A stretch of DNA of 47,265 bases, taken from Hofstenia miamia (lineage: Eukaryota; Xenacoelomorpha; Acoela; Hofsteniidae). The position numbers and the translations under genes were made by a program. The stretch is taken from NCBI GenBank assembly GCA_900660155.1, contig CABFPE010000483.1:54972-102236 (forward strand), in the 5' to 3' direction. The notes below the pieces were generated by a model, which was not told the origin of the DNA, did not search any database, and saw nothing but the letters and a program-made list of their open reading frames with translations. Position 1 is the first letter of the stretch. The number at the start of each line of letters is the position of its first letter. Shown here piece by piece: positions 10,892-21,600 of this stretch.

Positions 10892-11339
10892 GTAAGTAAA
10901 AAATTGCACTCTTTTAAGCTATATCTCATAAGAAATGTTTACACTGTGAATAGAACTGAAGTGAGGACATTGCAAGGCAAAGGCATCATTAATGAATGCC
11001 ATTTCATTCAACTATACTATTATGTTATCAAGACAACATTTTCACGCATTAGACAGTAAGATAAAAGCAAAACATTTCTCATCGCAAATTATGACCGAGA
11101 AGCGCATTATTTTCATTATAATAATGCGTTACCAAATGAATATTTTGAGAGTCAATACATGTGGATGAGTAATGTCAAATCATTAAGAAATTCTATGAAA
11201 TAATTTCTTTATCGATAATGAATTTTGCGTTTATTATTTTCACTTTCATCTAAAATAGGATTGAATAGAAGAATATCTAATTACAATGCTGAAAAGTCAA
11301 TAAAAATGCTAATGTACAAACAAAATATTGTCAGAAAGA

Positions 11340-11829
11340 AAAACAGCACAGCGTTATGAATTAAAAAAAAGTTTAGTGGCAGTAGCAGTCGTAGATGCGG
11401 GGTGGGCAGGATAGAAAAATTCGTCCCAATTTCACTTCTCATTTCGATTGTGGTGATTGATTAATTTATTTTCGAAACTCTCGTACGGCTGCGAGGTATG
11501 GGGTGGAACACATCACTACATCACAGACAAGATTGACCAAGTTCAGCGCCGGGCAAAGTATTTTGGAGTTATCAAATCTTTTACACCCATCCGAGAGTAT
11601 GTCAAAGTTCGGGACCAAAGATTGTATGATAGTATTGTCTCCAATGAAAGTCACCCCTTAATGAGTTATCTTCCTGTTCGCTCATACTATTCAAAGCAGA
11701 AATTGAGGATGCGCAAACCCGGATGCCCGAAGATAAAACTTGAAAAAAAATTTTCCATTTTTCCAAACAGGCTCTTGCGTTCGTGATTGTAAATAAGTAG
11801 TAGAAATGTATTTTTCTGCTTATTATAGA

Positions 11830-11830
<1 letters not shown>
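11340..11830 (+). pseudogene. LINE 3' fragment (reverse transcriptase C-terminus)
   Basis: The frame around 11457-11786 reads LSYGCEVWGGTHH, KIDQVQRRAKYFGVI, then HPLMSYLPVRSYYS. This is the block after the catalytic core in jockey/CR1-type LINEs, where YG..VWG and QRRA... motifs are usual. The first ~100 bp upstream are broken. The copy is strongly 5'-truncated, ends in a short UTR and an (ATT)n tail, and lies on the plus strand inside the predicted intron of the membrane-protein gene. It is a different family from LINE A and LINE B as far as the C-terminus shows. Confidence 0.65.

Positions 11831-11903
<73 letters not shown>
11831..11903 (+). repeat. (ATT)n tail of the LINE fragment
   Basis: About 24 uninterrupted ATT units directly after the LINE UTR. 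A trinucleotide tail at this position is most simply the LINE's 3' end, possibly expanded by slippage. Confidence 0.9.
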
Positions 11904-12660
11904 GCGTTTTGATTATACAGGATCTGCTCTATGCATCTCCATTCCACATTACCATCAGCATACCCACCAATCAATTTTAGTTGCAACATATTTGATTGGT
12001 TCATTTTAAAAAATTGATTAATTTCTATATAACTAGCAAAATATCATGCAAAAGGAAATTTTCCTGCCGTTTATGAATATATCTTCAGCATTATGAAGCT
12101 AGTAGCAAGTTTAAATGCATTAATCTTAATAAGATTTGGTATCAACTCACTAAGCAACGCTTTTAGGAATTGCTTATTGCCGCTGGCGTTTTATTGATTA
12201 TTGCACTGCTTATGCAAATTACGCTTACGCTTGTAAATATACATATTTATATGTATTCGTATGTGCATATGTATGTGTATATGCATATGTATATGTATTT
12301 GTATAATATTTAGCCAGTTAAAACCCACTAAATATGCTTCAAATTACATAAAAATATATAATAACAATTGAATGAATAAACGTTTGCAAAAATATCTTTT
12401 GAAATGAAGTTACTTTTATATGATAGAAGCTTTCACAGAGAAAATTTTCTAAGTTTTATGTTTTCAATTACTTGTCATTGTAATTAATCATTTTAACATT
12501 AATATTTTTTATTTTGTTTTTGTTTTTTTAAATACAATTGAAATTGTTTCAGATATTTATGAAACCATGCATAGAACAAGCAATTATTAGAATAACTCAG
12601 AATTGAATACTGTAAAATTTGCTTAAATGATATATATGTATATATTGATGTTACCAAAGG
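11904..12660. other. Intronic AT-rich DNA with a TATG-type microsatellite
   Basis: No gene is seen. Positions 12236-12305 form an imperfect (TATG/CATA)-like repeat. The rest is unassigned and would lie in the predicted intron 10892-13018. Confidence 0.5.
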
Positions 12661-12870
12661 CGTACGCAGAATTTTCTGACGTGGGACTTCTCAGTGATGA
12701 ACAAATGAGTCACATAAGGAGGGGGGGGGGTGGGTAGAAGCCCTGCAAAATAATTTGAAGATATTGAAACAATGCAATTCAGAATGGTTCTTAACTTTTT
12801 AAAAATATTTTGTCAAAAATTTTTAACCAATCAAAATTAATTTTGAGAATCTCAAGGGGAGGGGGACATT
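12661..12870. other. Possible truncated hAT-like end with poly-G run
   Basis: GGCGTACGCAGAATTT at 12660 resembles the inner part of hAT-type ends (CAGxGGCGTACxCAG). A G-run of ten or more occurs at about 12718-12734. No partner end was found. Confidence 0.25.
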
Positions 12871-13018
12871 CCACCAATGAGTGTTACTTAATTTTCATAT
12901 ATGCATATAATTAATGTATGGAACTATGTATAGCATACCTATGTCATATGCCGTATGTGCATTTTGTAAATCATGTACATTTGATAACGATCTTTGTTTG
13001 TCATCTTTGGATTTTTAG

Positions 13019-13194
13019 ATTTTCTTAGACAGATGGTAGAAGCAGATGATGTATACACGAAAGAATTGAAAGTAGTGCAGAAAATGCTAAAATTTGAGCA
13101 AGCTAAGGCAAAGGCATTAAGGCAAATAGCGCAGAAAAAAGGAGCCAAAAAAAGAAAAGTTGTCAATCGTAGTGAACTCACAGATGGTAAATGA
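13019..13194 (+). CDS. Lys-rich cytoplasmic-tail exon of the membrane protein
   Basis: An acceptor with a T-rich tract (TTTGGATTTTTAG, ending 13018) opens a frame whose first codon needs one base from the previous exon. The exon ending at 10891 supplies exactly one base, so the join is phase-compatible (phase 1) and gives a His codon. The exon encodes a charged helix (EADDVYTKELKVVQKMLKF, then EQAKAKALRQIAQ) and a strongly basic end (KKGAKKRKVV), then reads SELTDG and stops at 13192-13194. An AATAAA overlaps that stop (13194-13199), compatible with a terminal exon. A donor-like ATG|GTAAAT at 13187 is an alternative; it would also be phase 1 and could join an exon at 13410 that stops at 13453. 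No homologue is recognised. Confidence 0.55.
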
Positions 13195-16100
13195 ATAAAA
13201 ATATTCAACGCGTTAGTAATTTAATCCATAAATGGGATGGTTAGTACGTTGTGTCCACATAAAAATCAATACTTATTGGAGTAAGCAATATATATATACC
13301 GAAAACATCCATTTGAAATAAATTACCATTGACTATAAGATTGACACGGTTTTACAAAATCGGAAAGCATAAAAAACATATACATGTGAATTTTTATATT
13401 ATTAATAAGCGATAAATGAAACTTTTATGAATGAATGCAACAATCCTAAATGAACAAAAATCTATAATATGCAATCTTGAAAAAAATTCTATCAGTAGGC
13501 TTAATGAAGACATCACCAAGAGGAAGAACGAAAGAAATATATCAGACGAACAAGCACTAAGGTTTCGCAAATTAAAGTCACCTTCAAACATTCCGCAATG
13601 GATGTATATAAATTTCAAAAGTTATCTCTTTATAGCATAGGCAAACCTTTACAATAAATGTATAAAACAAAATACTTGTCCAAATAAATGGAAAAACCTG
13701 TACTAACTCCAATCAGAGTTACTGTTGAAAATTTGCCATTCCTTCGAATATCTGTCATACCAAATCTTTGACAAAGTGAGTGTAGCCAATTGACGTGTAC
13801 CCTATAATCGATATATAATATTTATCTACAATATTTACATGTATATTGTCTGGGCTGTTCATTATGAATTACGTAGCACTGCGGATGGAGTGCTATTGGG
13901 TTACAATGTCAAAATAATAACTGTGGGGATATATTTTTACCAAACGGCTATCTAAGTAACTGATATTATTTCCCTGCAGTTCTTAACAGTAATACATGTT
14001 GGTAGAGATGAACACATCTATAATCTGGTTGGCAGATCTGTAAACAGTTCTTTAATAACTATATAAAGAAACTTAAAAATCTGTTAAAAGATATGTTTTG
14101 GTTTTGCCCTAATAGCCAATTTAAATTCCTAGGACTTTAAAGAAAGGGGATGTATCAATTTTAAGAAACTCAAAAGTGAATTTCAAAGTTATAATATTCT
14201 GTTAGTTGCTTTTTGGAGGAAGAAACCTCAAAATGGCCAACGTTAAGTAAAGCAGTGCGATGCCATTCACACTCAAGATTTTTGGCATTATAAGATACCA
14301 TTTTTGCTATTTTTTCTTTTATATAATCAAGGCTCTAAAAATATGTTAGATAAATCAGTTAAATAAATATATTCTACCTTTCTGTTCAATGAATCTGTTA
14401 AGCTTCATAATAATGGGCAAAAGATCATGCTGGCACTACTGTCTTCAAAACCTTATTATAAAAGTAACAAAAATGAAAAATTTACTAATCAAGATCAAAC
14501 CTGTGACATTTGTTTCTTTGACTGTTGAGGCATTAGTAGTTCCGTCATTGCTGGCTTCCAAAAACTGCAAGAGTTGCTGATGGGAAATCTCATAGTATTA
14601 CTCAATACTGCGTTTTTGAAAAACATTATTGTTTGAATATTATAAAATATCATTTGTAGTGTAAATGAATAAAGTTGTATAATTTTGTAAATTTTTTGAT
14701 ACTTTGTTTTAACTGTAATGTTAATTTTATAAATTTAATTTTAGAAATTGTACGAATCATCGTAATGTTATGAATTTTTTAAGGAATATAAATCTCCTTA
14801 ATAAAAACATTCAAATTATTTCAGCTTACAAAACTATCGTCAGTTGCTTTACAAATTATTCACTCTAACTTTACTTGATTTTATAATATGATGTTCCACT
14901 AACTCTTAATAATTGGTAGTAGCAGTTTACGAATACAATCCTCTTTCGTAGTTAGACTTGGTTGAAATGAGTTAATTAAAATGCTTTCTAAATACATGTT
15001 CAAAATCATATAAATACTGCATTTCTTATTTGTTCATAATTATTTCTGGAATTGATTCTTTAGTGGTTATTATCAATAAACTAATACAATTAAAGAATCA
15101 ATACATAGAATATTGGATATTGCAAGCTCTTAGGACAACCTAAATCTAGAAATTATCAAATGGAAAGTATACCTAAGAATAAATGAATGTCCAAGCAATT
15201 TTATTGATAAATACATTAAAGAACCAATTGTTTTGAATTACTTCCCATTGTGTTCTTGCATGAATTTTTCGTGATTACATGGTTTCAAGTTAAAGCTTAA
15301 GTAAAAGAAGAGCAAAACGCAAGCGTATTTCCAACAATATATAGTTCTTGTTTTTAAATTTGTTATGATGTTAATAAGGTTTTTGATAAAAGCATGCATC
15401 GTATCTCTGCTTCCGAATTTTGGGATGGTTGGTGTATTATATAGATACATTTTAACCCTAAACACACTGAGGTATAAAATATACATAATGCACTAAGTGG
15501 CCAATTCAGACCTTTCTATTATTTCAAAACTATTAAAGATAAAGTAATAAGCTTTGGCACAGTGAAAGATACACCTTTAAACTACTTCTTTGCCAATTTT
15601 CAAAAAATATATTCATTGCATTTGATTTTATATGCAAATGAATTTCTGACGTAACCATTTTTGGAAAAATAAAGCTAAGAAAAACCTAAATAAATTGAGC
15701 ATTAAAAATAGGAAGAAATAGTTTATTTAGCTCATGTTCCTCTCAGTTATTGTCAAAGACTTACCATAACATGAAAATAGAAAAAAATACGCTCAAGGTT
15801 AACCAGTATTAGTTTTTAGAAAAGTAAAAAAATCAGCTAAAAATGAATTTCAAGCAAAGTTATGGGCAAAAAACGAGATGGGCAAGTAGGCATACTTCAG
15901 TGCACTTAAAGTTAAGAAAAAATTCAATTTTTCAGCTATTTGGAAGTGTTTTAGGGCTGGAACTACTTTTGTATTTGAAAAATTGGAACAGTGGATTTCA
16001 CTAGAACGAGTCAGAACATTATTCTTAGGAGTGTTGGTAATCAATTCTTAACGAACGCTAAGTGTTGTTCTGTGGAGGGGGAAAAATGGTGTGCCTTTTG

Positions 16101-16249
16101 GCTGTTTCTCCGAAAACTACATATATATCAATAAATGTATAAATTTCGGAGAAGACGAGAATAGCAAAGCTGTTTGGTTAAAAAATACAGCAAATATTGA
16201 CCCAAATTTTATCTCATAGTACATGAATAAATTAATGGTGGGAAAGTAA
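13195..16249. other. Unassigned region; possible alternative terminal exons
   Basis: About 3 kb with no recognised element. Near the gene above, an acceptor at 13409 in compatible phase opens 14 codons to a stop. The frame 13431-13640 (69 codons, Lys/Asn-rich, preceded directly by an in-frame stop) could belong to another exon. A TACTAAC-CAG arrangement at about 13702-13715 looks like a splice branch and acceptor followed by a GTGAGT donor at about 13773, but no phase choice gives convincing protein. Frames at 14389-14580 and 15238-15486 carry no motif. Confidence 0.4.
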
Positions 16250-16302
16250 TTCGAATTTTTTTATTGTGTATATTTTAAACATAATTTAAAATTCTACACG
16301 AT

Positions 16303-17298
16303 ATGCCTATGAATAATGAAATTGTTAACAAATTTAATGAATTAAGGAACTTAGTAAATTTTTCAAGAGGCAAGACTATAGATGATGCACTTATATTGAG
16401 CCATGGGCCTATTTTGTCTGAACTAAAAAGTTTATTGAGATTGGGAAATACTGTCAGTCATCATGAAGAAAGTTACTCCAATATTTTAAAAAGAAATAAA
16501 TTAAACCAAAAAAGCAGCTACTATATTAAATGTTCAAGCAAAAATTTAGCAAATAAAGAACCTATAACAAGCACTCATATTTCAAATGTTATTCAAGATA
16601 TTCTTAAAGAAATTCGAGATGCTAAGGATATTCCTAAAATTAGAAAGCTATTCCCAACTAAGAATAATGAACTTGTTTTTGCTTGTGAATCTAAAGCTGA
16701 TGTTGAGGTTATTAAAAATAATATCGGGAAAAATAAGTCTTATAAATTTGTAGAATACAAAAAGATTGCACCTAAACTAAAAATTCTAAATGTACCGAGT
16801 TATTTTTTAGAAAACTTAAGTGCACCTGAAATCAAAGAAAAAATATTAGTTGAAAATCCAAAATTGCAAGATTTGTGTGGTCTAAATGATTCAATGTTTG
16901 AAAAATTATTTACTAAGATTAACGGATATAGCAAAACCTCAATTATTTTCGTCAAAGTATCCCCAAAAGTACGGAAATTATTGTTCGACAACAGCATACA
17001 TATTGGTCTTCAGATGTGCAAGGTCAGTGAACATTTTTATGCACGTATGTGTTCTAACTGTGGAATGTATGGACACTTAAAAAATAAGTGTTTAAGAAAA
17101 TCACATGTGTGCATGTTCTGTGCAGATAATCACATATATACAAATTGTCCAAATAAGAACAATCCTTGTAAATATAAATGTGTAAATTGCAGCACTTCAT
17201 ACCCTGAGAAATGAAATCATTCTACTTTTTCAAAAAATTGTCCTATTTATATGTCTAACATTAAGGTAATAATGCAGAGAATAGAAAATGATGATTGA
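16303..17298 (+). pseudogene. LINE B ORF1, gag-like with CCHC zinc knuckles
   Basis: The frame runs 303 codons from ATG 16303 to TGA 17212-17214. ORF1 proteins of this type bind the element's RNA and form the ribonucleoprotein particle. Residues 1-230 are Lys/Asn-rich with an RRM-like mixed region (FACESKADVEVIKNN). At residue 250 there is a perfect CX2CX4HX4C knuckle (CSNCGMYGHLKNKC), at 270 a CX2CX3HX4C knuckle (CMFCADNHIYTNC) and then CVNC. The TGA falls inside the third knuckle: in-frame codons after it read NHSTFSKNCP, the usual H-S-xFSxxCP end, and continue to a natural stop at 17296-17298. This is therefore a premature stop, and the ancestral ORF1 was about 330 codons. Confidence 0.85.
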
Positions 17299-17405
17299 CT
17301 AACACAATTAGAAAATGTAAATTTTAACTATCCTTACCTAATTAAATGTAATTTAAACAATTATGCAACTCCATTAATACCAAGTGAGGCATATCAAAAA
17401 ACAAT

Positions 17406-18232
17406 ATGTATAATTATTCACCTTCCTTAAAACAAGAAGCTCCAAGGATTTTAGTAATTAAGTGTAGATCTCTAAGAAACATAAGAGATTTAAATTCCTT
17501 ATTAATTGATATTCTCACAAATGAAATAGATGTCTGCATAGTTAGCGAAACTTGGTTTGACTGTGAAATATCTGAAAGTTATCCTCAACTGGTTGTATAT
17601 TTTTGTTTTAGAAAAGATTGGGAAATTTTGAATAAGAGGCACAGAGGTGGCGGTGTATTTATTTATGTTAAAAACAATATTGAAAGTAATCTCGTAATAT
17701 TTACTGAAGCAAATAATATTGAATTATTGTGAATCAAAATACTGTTTAATAAGAAGTTAATGTATATTGCCGGATTGTATAATCCACCAAATTTAACGGT
17801 TGCTAAGAAAATGAAGTGCAAGATTGTATCTCTGATTGCATAGAAAATTTAATTTTAAGTAACCAGGCATTATTTTTTATTATTCGTGGTGGCTTTAATG
17901 ATCTCAATGTTGATGAAATGTAAAGTTCTATCTGTATGACAAAACTCAAACATAAAAATACAAGAAAATTAAGAAACCTAGATAACGGTATAACCTCTCA
18001 TCCTAATTTATATAAAAATTGTTATACATTTCAAGCTGGGTTTCTACAGATCATCTTGGATTAATAGTAGAACCTTCACTTATAGCAGGTATAGAAAAAG
18101 TGACAATTCCATTTCAAATTATTAATGGAAAAATGTTGAAGAACTAAACTGTTTAATGAATTATATAAATTTTGAAGAATTTGAAGAAAACATACGACAC
18201 CATATAGATGAAGGGACTGCATTGACTTTAAA
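17406..18232 (+). pseudogene. LINE B apurinic-like endonuclease
   Basis: The first frame (17406-17732) shows RILVIKCRSLRN (normally N/QWNxRS), IDVCIVSETWFD with the metal-binding Glu, and RGGGVFIYVKNN. Farther on, GGFNDLNVDEM at about 17890 is the GDFN box with the Asp changed to Gly, and STDHLGLIVEP at about 18045 is the SDH box. Stops at 17730 and frame changes separate these blocks. The loss of the GDFN Asp would inactivate nicking even if frames were intact. Confidence 0.75.
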
Positions 18233-19406
18233 ATGACAAACAATGATCCAATTTTCATGACTCCTCAAATTAAGTATTTATTGAGAAAAACGAAGAAATT
18301 AATGCGTAAAAAACAATTTCGTAGAGCAAATGAAATGTTTGAAAGAATTAATAAAGAAATTAAAAGAAATATTTCAAGGAAAAATCCAAAAAAATGGTGG
18401 GCTTCTGTAAATCAACTTATCAAAGATTAATAAATATTTTGCTGCTAATGAAATCAACAAAATGTTTACTAATATATCAAATGATTTGATATATTACCAA
18501 CAACCTAGAACTCCTAGTATAGATAGTGAAGAGATTCCATCCCTAACAATGCATCAAGTATATCATGAATTGAAAAGTGTCAAAAATCATCAACACGATA
18601 CGACGGAGTACCATATTGGTTTATTAAGAAATTTTCGTACATAATTACACTAATAGTTCATTATATGTTTACGGAATCGCTAAGAACTGCTAAATATCCG
18701 AAAATTTGGAAAACTGCTATAATAATACCATTTCCAAAACCACAACAGGCAAAACTACATAATTTAAGACCAATTAGCATCACTTCAATATTGTTAAGAA
18801 CTTTTGAAAACTTGTATTTAATTTTCACATTAAAGATATCTACAATAGTCACTTAAATATAAATCAGCATGGATTCCGAACAAATGGAACAACAACAAAT
18901 GCTGTTATCGAACTGCAAAATAGAATTCTGTCATACAAAAATTAAAATTATGATTATGTAAATTTAATCAGCCTTGATATCAAGAAAGCATTTGACAATG
19001 TAAATGACTACATTATATTTGAAAAATTAAACAAAATAACCCATTTAAATCCGTACACTATTCATTAGCTTGATAGTTTTATTGGGAATAGACAACAAAT
19101 GGTTAAAAATAATAACAGACTTTCGGATATGGAAAAGATCAACAAGGTGTTTCTCAAGGTTCTGTTTGTGGCCCATTTCTGTTCAATATATGTATTGATT
19201 CTTTAAATTGTGACTCTGTAAATATTACAAATGGTTCTATTATTAAGTATTCTGATGACACACTGATTTGTCTTCCAACTCTTGAAAACTTAGACTTTAC
19301 GCATTCAATTAATAATAAGATCAAATCTTGGTATGAAGAAAACAAATTTGAAATTAATTATACAAAGTCGCCGGAAATGATTATACTATTGAAGAGAAAA
19401 GATCGA
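18233..19406 (+). pseudogene. LINE B reverse transcriptase
   Basis: A linker with a basic helix (LLRKTKKLMRKKQF) and NPKKWWASVNQLIK precedes the RT. RT blocks follow over several frames: AIIIPFPKPQQAKLHNLRPISITSI (18720), NQHGFRTNGTTTNAV (18862), LISLDIKKAFDNVN with the first catalytic Asp (18965), VSQGSVCGPFLFNICIDSL (19150) and IKYSDDTLI, the YADD box with Ala to Ser (19240). At least four frame changes or stops occur. The thumb and 3' end are missing because the copy is truncated. Confidence 0.8.
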
Positions 19407-19470
19407 TGAGAAATTTCTATATAATATTAAAAGTAAAAAGATTTTTAAATCAAAATAAAACTGAAATTTT

Positions 19471-20785
19471 ATTTTTATCACTGTTCCCAATCTTTTCTCT
19501 TTGTCTACCACTACTATGTCTGGCCTCCGTGCTTCTATCACCTTGCTTGCCTGTATGTTGAAGTCCCACAGTATCTTAACCTTCTCATTTTCTATGACGC
19601 CCTGTGGCTTGTGCTCATACCACTTGTCTCCTGCTTCTAACCCATGCTGCCTGCTCAAACTCCAGTGTACCATTCTTCCTACCTTGTCATATCTGAACTT
19701 ATACTAATTCTGTGCCAACTTCTCACACCCTGCTATCACACTTGCCTCTAGTCATTGTCACTGCTGCACACTTTCCTAATCCAAACTTCAACCCTTAATC
19801 TCTGCTTGCCTTCTCCAATATTTCCACTTGCTTCTGCAACATCTTCCTTGAACTATTAACAACTGATCTTTACATCCTCTCGTCTTTGTCCTGCATCCCT
19901 TCTGCTCCTCTGGTATCAACCTGTTCTGTTCCAAGTAACATGCCAGCCTACTTGAAATCACAGAAGTTGGCAATTTCCATGTTGTTGGCAGACATGTTAT
20001 TGGCTTGAAGTTGCTTGCCTTACTACCTTTATTTGGGCACTCACTCACTCCTCCAATGCTACTGCTAGTCTCTCATGAACACTTGTGAACTTCTTCAGCC
20101 AATTCCAATATACCTCATCTCTGCCTGGCCCCTTCCAATTCTTCTTTAGAGCCTTCTTCAGCTTTGCCGTTGTGATTACTTCTTCTTCTTCCCTGAATTC
20201 CTTCTGCATCTGCTCGCCTCTATCTCTGGTCGACACTTCCCCATATATTCTCCCAGAACCTTAGTGCGTCCTCACCTGCTCTAGCTGTATCCTTTTCTCC
20301 TGCATCTAGTTCTTTGTAGAATCTTCCTTTTTGGGTCTCAAACTTCATATTGTCTCTTGCCTGGTTTGACCTTGCCCTATATTTTCTTAGTTTCTCAGCT
20401 TCTGCAACTAATCTCTGCTTTAGCCCTTCTCTTGCCCTTACCTACCCTGCACTTGTCCTTTACTGTCTTACTTGTCCTGATCTTTCCTATTTGCGCCTAA
20501 TCCTTGCCACTTTATTCTCAATTCTTCTCTCCCATGCTGGCTTTCTGTCTCTTACCTTCTTGTCGTCTTTTCTTTTTCATGTCCATGCCTACATTCTGCA
20601 GCACCTCACATGCACCTGCATACACTAAGCTATTTACTTCTGTGATACTCGTAGCATCTATCCTCTCCAACACTTTATTGACCTTTGCTGTCTCTACTGC
20701 TAGCTTCCTTTTCTTAACTCCTCATGGAACTGGCAACCTAATTCTCTGACATATTTTTTCCTTCATCTTTTCCTTTATTGCTGTT
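19471..20785 (-). pseudogene. R4/Dong-type LINE, internally deleted copy
   Basis: On the minus strand, from 20785 down, frames read the N-terminal region (CEVLQNVGMDMKKK, then FWENIWG at about 20245), the block KKALKKNWKGPGRDEVYWNWLKKFTSVHERLA (20180-20060), and the RT block KPITCLPTTWKL...LIPEEQKGCRTKTRGCKDQLLI (20000-19850). Fingers motifs of the PITCLPT and EEQKGCR type are characteristic of R4-clade LINEs. The catalytic palm is absent: at about 19790-19710 the sequence jumps to the C-terminal region (YDKVGRMVHW, WYEHKPQGV, ILWDFNIQ, ARRPDIVVVD). It stops matching the 313-687 copy inside the endonuclease, at RLGTVI, position about 19480. So both palm and 3' tail are lost. The pyrimidine-rich plus strand reflects this family's composition. 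Confidence 0.8.
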
Positions 20786-20789
20786 GCAG

Positions 20790-21600
20790 TTCTGCGTCCA
20801 ACCAACATCGATTTGGTCAAGCAATTGGTTTCTGATAACTGCCATATATCGACTAGAGAAATTGAAAATGCAGTTAATATTAGTCATGGTTCAATCTTGA
20901 ATATATTGCATAATCACTTGCATTTAAAAAATGCAATACCACACGAACTGACGAAGTCTAACAAAAATGAGCGAGTCGCTTGTGCCAAAGTGTGGATAGA
21001 AAATTTTTCGTCCAATGATTTATGTAATATTACTTTCATTGATGAAAATGGTGTTACTTGTGGTCTGTTGGATCTAAACAATCCAATAAATCTTGGATAT
21101 CTGATGCGAGTGAGAAACCAAAGGTGTGTCGGCGAACAATATCGGATAAAAAATTCATGATAGTGGTAGCAATATCGTTGGGTGGCAAATGGAACTGTGA
21201 AGTTGTCAAGGACGGAAGGAACGTTGACAGTGCAAGATATATCGAGGGCATAAAAAATAGTCATAAAAAACTTACTCATTCTAGCGATCCATTACCATAT
21301 AAAAAGATTATTTTAATCCAAGACAATGCGCGACCACATGTGTCCAGACAATCCCTTGAATTTTTTAATAAAAAAAAACGTCACTTTATTGAAGCAACCG
21401 CCTTACTCACCTGACTTCAACATGATTGATCGTTGGATATTTTCTTTCTTTGAAGTCAAGAGAGAGAAAATTAGTTTTGCTTCAGTCGATGAATGGGAAA
21501 CTTATTTTTTTATTGATAATGTTATTTGCTGTGCTATTTTCTCTGAATACCCGATATTACACTCAAAATAATTTTAACTTTAGTGGATATCTGCTCCTGA
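20790..21600 (+). pseudogene. Mariner-type transposase, 5'-truncated
   Basis: The helix-turn-helix region starts abruptly (LVKQLVSDNCHISTREIENAV, then GSILNILHNHLHL), so the first ~50 codons are missing at the junction with the R4-type LINE. First catalytic Asp: ITFIDENGV. A frameshift near 21060 leads to the frame with KFMIVVAISLGGKW and second Asp in ILIQDNARPHVS. Another shift at the A8 run at about 21365-21375 leads to QPPYSPDFNMIDRW with the third Asp. Counting across the shift gives 34 residues between the second and third Asp, so it is DD34D, the mariner signature. The C-terminal part (FASVDEWETYF) ends near 21570. No inverted repeats were identified. Confidence 0.82.

Larger units (their letters stand above)
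16250..19470 (+). mobile_element. LINE B, jockey/I-like, gag-type ORF1
   Basis: A plus-strand LINE with 5' UTR, a gag-like ORF1 with zinc knuckles, an APE endonuclease and a reverse transcriptase in order. It is cut short at its 3' end at about 19400-19470, where R4-type LINE sequence on the other strand begins. ORF1 is almost intact while ORF2 is broken repeatedly. I could not find the missing 3' portion on the far side of the R4 fragment. Confidence 0.8.

Noticed and set aside
11687..12004. Minus frame with a long Asn run
   Set aside because: The poly-Asn comes from the (ATT)n LINE tail and is not a gene.
13702..13773. TACTAAC branch-like site, acceptor and GTGAGT donor suggesting a short exon
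   Set aside because: No phase gives a sensible continuation of the membrane-protein gene; kept only as a note in the region entry.
15238..15486. 82-residue minus frame with NHEKF motif
   Set aside because: No domain recognised and no supporting neighbours; it fits chance in AT-rich DNA.
19501..20749. Several Leu/Ser/Cys-rich plus frames
   Set aside because: They are complements of the purine-rich R4-type LINE on the minus strand.
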